The notes under the pieces: generated by a model | Told to the model about the DNA's origin: nothing | The model's database searches: none | What the model saw: the letters and a program-made list of their open reading frames with translations, nothing else | Assembly (NCBI GenBank): GCA_913064755.1 | Contig: CAJYBQ010000122.1 | Span: 1-8,219, forward strand | Source of the DNA: an uncultured Alphaproteobacteria bacterium | Lineage (GTDB): Bacteria > Pseudomonadota > Alphaproteobacteria > Minwuiales > Minwuiaceae | DNA length: 8,219 nucleotides | Reading direction: 5' to 3' | Program-made: the position numbers and the translations under genes | Part shown: one piece after another, positions 5,931 to 8,219 of the stretch | Layout: every line of letters begins with the position of its first letter | How positions within the stretch are numbered: position 1 is the first letter of the stretch

Positions 5931-7106
5931 ATGTCGGCCCAGGATGATGCAACAGACGCCCCGCCGCGAACGCGATCAGGCGGACGCCCGCGGGTACTGC
6001 TGGTAGGCCCCTTTCCGCCGACGACCGGCGGTGTCACCACCTTCATGCTGAACCTGATGGGCTCCGAACTGGCCGACCAGGTCGACTTCATCGCACACAC
6101 CACGTCACGTCCGCCGAAGAAGAACGTCGTGGACAACTACGGTTACGCCGCGATCCTGAAGGGCGGCGTGCTGCGTCTTTTCGTGGCGGCCCTTGCCACG
6201 CTCTGGCACCTGGTGTCGTTCCCCTTCGTGCTCTGGTTCCGACGCATCGACATCGTCCAGATCCAGTCATCGGATTTCCAGACATTCTGGGAATCCTGCA
6301 TCTACCTGTGGATGGCGAAACGGCTGCGACGGCCCACGATGATGCGGCTCGGCGGCATCTTCGACCAGTTCTACGAGGGGTCGTCGCCGCGCCTGCAACG
6401 GGGCATCCGTGCCGGTGTCGCGGCACCCGACGTGCTGATCGTGCAGTCGGAGGGCTGGCGGGACTACCTGGCCGGACTGGGGCGGACGGGGCCGATGCTG
6501 GTGCTCTACAATTCCGTGCCCGCCGCGTCCATCGTGCCCCTGGCCGGACCCCGCAACGATCCGCCGCTGTTCATCTTCACGGCGGGGACGGAGGCGAAGC
6601 GCAAGGGGGCCTACGTGCTGATCGAAGCCCTGCAGCGGCCGGAGATGGCGCAGGTTCACGCTGCGTCGCAGCTTGCAGCGGTGATCGAGCCACTGGAGTC
6701 GCAATTCGAGGGCGCGGCCCTGCCGCAGCAGATCACGCGGCAGGGCTACCTGGCCCACGCCGACCTTCTGGCGCTGAAGCGACGGGGGGATGTCTTCCTG
6801 ATGCCGTCCCACGGCGAAGGCTTTCCCAACAGCCTGCTGGAAGCCATGGCCGCCGGACTGGTCCCGGTCGTCACGCCGGTTGGCGCAGTGCCGGAGATCG
6901 TGACCGATGGTCAGCACGGCCTGGTGATACCCGTTGGCGACCCGGCGGCACTGGCGGCGGCGATCACACGCCTGGCGGATGATCCCGACCTGCGGTTGCA
7001 TCTGGCACGATCCGCGCAAGAGCGGGTCAGGGAATTGTTTGTCGCAGAGGTTGTGCTCAAGCGGCTGGCGGCATCCTATCGGATACTGCTGGCGCCGAGA
7101 GGCTGA
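5931..7106 (+). CDS. Glycosyltransferase family 4 (GT-B fold) protein
   Basis: A 391-residue glycosyltransferase that probably transfers a sugar from a nucleotide-sugar donor to a lipid-linked or growing polysaccharide on the cytoplasmic face of the inner membrane. It has the GT4 plan: an N-terminal Rossmann-like start PRVLLVGPFPPTTGG (20-34) with the acceptor-side glycine loop, a hydrophobic amphipathic stretch (about 81-103) suitable for membrane association, and a C-terminal donor domain. That domain carries FTAGTEAKRKG (216-226, basic residues expected to contact donor phosphates) and the E-x7-E signature HGEGFPNSLLEAMAAG (His294, Glu296, Glu304), then PVGAVPEIV. The length is normal for GT4. 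No signal peptide is present. It is first in its unit behind the divergent promoter region, and its TGA overlaps the ATG of the next heparinase-family gene by one base. Sugar specificity cannot be read from the sequence. Confidence 0.9.
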   Translation: MSAQDDATDAPPRTRSGGRPRVLLVGPFPPTTGGVTTFMLNLMGSELADQVDFIAHTTSRPPKKNVVDNYGYAAILKGGVLRLFVAALATLWHLVSFPFVLWFRRIDIVQIQSSDFQTFWESCIYLWMAKRLRRPTMMRLGGIFDQFYEGSSPRLQRGIRAGVAAPDVLIVQSEGWRDYLAGLGRTGPMLVLYNSVPAASIVPLAGPRNDPPLFIFTAGTEAKRKGAYVLIEALQRPEMAQVHAASQLAAVIEPLESQFEGAALPQQITRQGYLAHADLLALKRRGDVFLMPSHGEGFPNSLLEAMAAGLVPVVTPVGAVPEIVTDGQHGLVIPVGDPAALAAAITRLADDPDLRLHLARSAQERVRELFVAEVVLKRLAASYRILLAPRG

Positions 7107-8219
7107 TGGGTCGGGAGCGGATGGTGAAGGGACAGGGGAGCAGCGAGAACCTGGTCAGGCTGGTGCGCAAGGCGCGCTGGTACCGGAACCGGCTGGCTGC
7201 CATGTCCGCGCCGGAGATCGCGCATCGCCTGGAAGAACAGCTCCGTCGGCGCGTCAGCCGCCTGCATCTGCCCGGTGCCGTCACCGGCTTCGATGGCACG
7301 AAACCGGCCTTGCCCACCTGGCCGGGGCTGGCCGAGGGGGTCGGTCGCGTGGCGGGCGATGCCGAACTGCTGGCCGACTGGTCCGCGCACGCCGTCGCGA
7401 CACAGGCCGGGCGACTGTCCTTCCTGGGTATCGACTGGCCGGAACCGGACACGGGTGCGGGGCAGGCTGCCGTGGACGGGGTGCATGTTCCCGACTGGCA
7501 CCTGGATCCGGCGACGGGTCAGCGCTGGCCGCACGACCGCTATTGCTTCGACATCTCCTATCGGCACGCCGACGAATACGGCGACGTGAAGAACGTCTGG
7601 GAACTGTCGAGGCTGCAGTACCTGCAACCCATCGCCGCCTACGCGCTGGTCGCCGAAGATGCATCGGCGGTTGCCACCTGCGAACGTCACCTGGCGTCCT
7701 GGGTGGCCGAGAATCCCGTCTACAAGGGCGTTCACTGGTCCTCGGGGATCGAGGTCGGGTTCCGCATCGTCAGCATCCTGGTCGTCCTCAGCCTGGTCGG
7801 TGACCGCTTCGCGGCGGATACCCGCCACGCGCTGCTGCGCAGCCTCTACCAGCATGGCTGGTGGCTGGCGCGCTTTCCGTCGCGGCATTCCTCGGCGAAC
7901 AACCACCTGGTGGCGGAGGCCGCGGGGCTGTTCCTGCTTGGCACGCTGTGCCCCGACATGCCCGGCGCAAGGCGCTGGCGCAGCTATGGCCGTGCCGTGC
8001 TGGAGCGTGAGTGCCAGCGACAGATCTACAGTGATGGTGTCGGTGCCGAGCAATCGCCCGCCTATGCCGCGCTGACCCTGGAATGGTTGCTGCTGTGCGG
8101 CGACCTGGGGCGACGGAGCGACGAACCGTTCAGCGCCGCGAACTGAACCCGGATCGGCCAGGCCGGCGCATTCCTAACATGGGTGAGGGACTCCGCGGGA
8201 CATCAGCCCCCACCCGCGG
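7106..8219 (+). pseudogene. Heparinase II/III family protein, interrupted by in-frame TGA and cut by window end
   Basis: A likely uronate polysaccharide lyase-fold protein of the type found in exopolysaccharide and capsule clusters. ATG at 7106 overlaps the glycosyltransferase stop (TGATG), implying coupling; ATG at 7121 is an alternative. The 346 codons to TGA at 8144-8146 cover the N-terminal start WYRNRLAAMSAPEIAHR (from about 26), the Hepar_II_III_N toroid with FLGIDWP, GDVKNVWELSR (159-169) and HWSSGIEVGFR, then SANNHLVAEAAGL (His267) and EQSPAY (Glu315, Tyr320), positions where these lyases carry catalytic residues. Relatives run to about 600-700 residues with a C-terminal beta-sandwich, absent here. 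After the TGA the same frame stays open to the end of the window and reads TRIGQAGAFL, family-like linker sequence, so the stop appears to interrupt a longer gene. No signal peptide is seen, so it is probably cytoplasmic as encoded. A real nonsense mutation, a recoded stop or a sequencing error are all possible. Confidence 0.75.

Noticed and set aside
5657..5947. 96-codon plus-strand frame in the intergenic region
   Set aside because: Arg/Pro/Ala-rich without motif; it overlaps the glycosyltransferase start and the promoter elements.
7106..8219. Recoding of TGA as selenocysteine in the second heparinase gene
   Set aside because: I know of no selenocysteine in this family, and I do not see an obvious SECIS-like hairpin just after the TGA. 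Nonsense mutation or sequence error is simpler.

Overview
The window is GC-rich (locally about 90%) with no tRNA, rRNA, mobile element or CRISPR visible. Gene content and order suggest an alphaproteobacterium, most likely Rhodospirillales-like. The main clue is lysA followed directly by a TIGR02302/DUF4175 membrane protein gene, a pairing I recall as common in Alphaproteobacteria. The assignment rests on gene recognition and composition, not on a search.

Layout: (1) 1-575 (+) is the 3' end of lysA (diaminopimelate decarboxylase). (2) 625-3177 (+) is a TIGR02302 (DUF4175) family protein of 850 residues, separated from lysA by 49 bp that contain a strong 9-bp hairpin. (3) 3193-5637 (-) is an exported heparinase II/III-like polysaccharide lyase of the DUF4962 type. 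It converges on the TIGR02302 gene with 15 bp between stop codons, and a hairpin straddles the TIGR02302 stop. (4) 5638-5930 is a 293-bp divergent intergenic region holding a consensus TTGACA -35 box, an inverted repeat CACCCT-N8-AGGGTG over the likely -10, a triple CGTGAN repeat, a GGCCG palindrome and a leader hairpin. (5) 5931-7106 (+) is a GT4-type glycosyltransferase. (6) From 7106 (+), coupled by a TGATG overlap, runs a second heparinase II/III family gene without a signal peptide. Its reading frame meets TGA at 8144-8146 but continues in the same frame, family-like, to the window end.

The left half is chromosomal housekeeping (lysine/peptidoglycan precursor synthesis plus a conserved envelope protein). 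The right half looks like the edge of a polysaccharide locus. One glycosyltransferase is flanked by two unrelated-looking heparinase-fold proteins, one secreted and one apparently cytoplasmic, on divergent transcripts sharing one control region. A natural reading is that the cluster makes a uronate-containing surface polysaccharide and carries its own lyases for trimming, release or turnover. The polymer cannot be identified from this window.

The most notable observations are the in-frame stop in the second heparinase gene, the secreted DUF4962 lyase with Asn where I expect the family Glu near the catalytic Tyr, and the organised divergent promoter region. Unusual residues at conserved positions near the window's ends and in the most GC-rich stretch raise the possibility of sequence errors.
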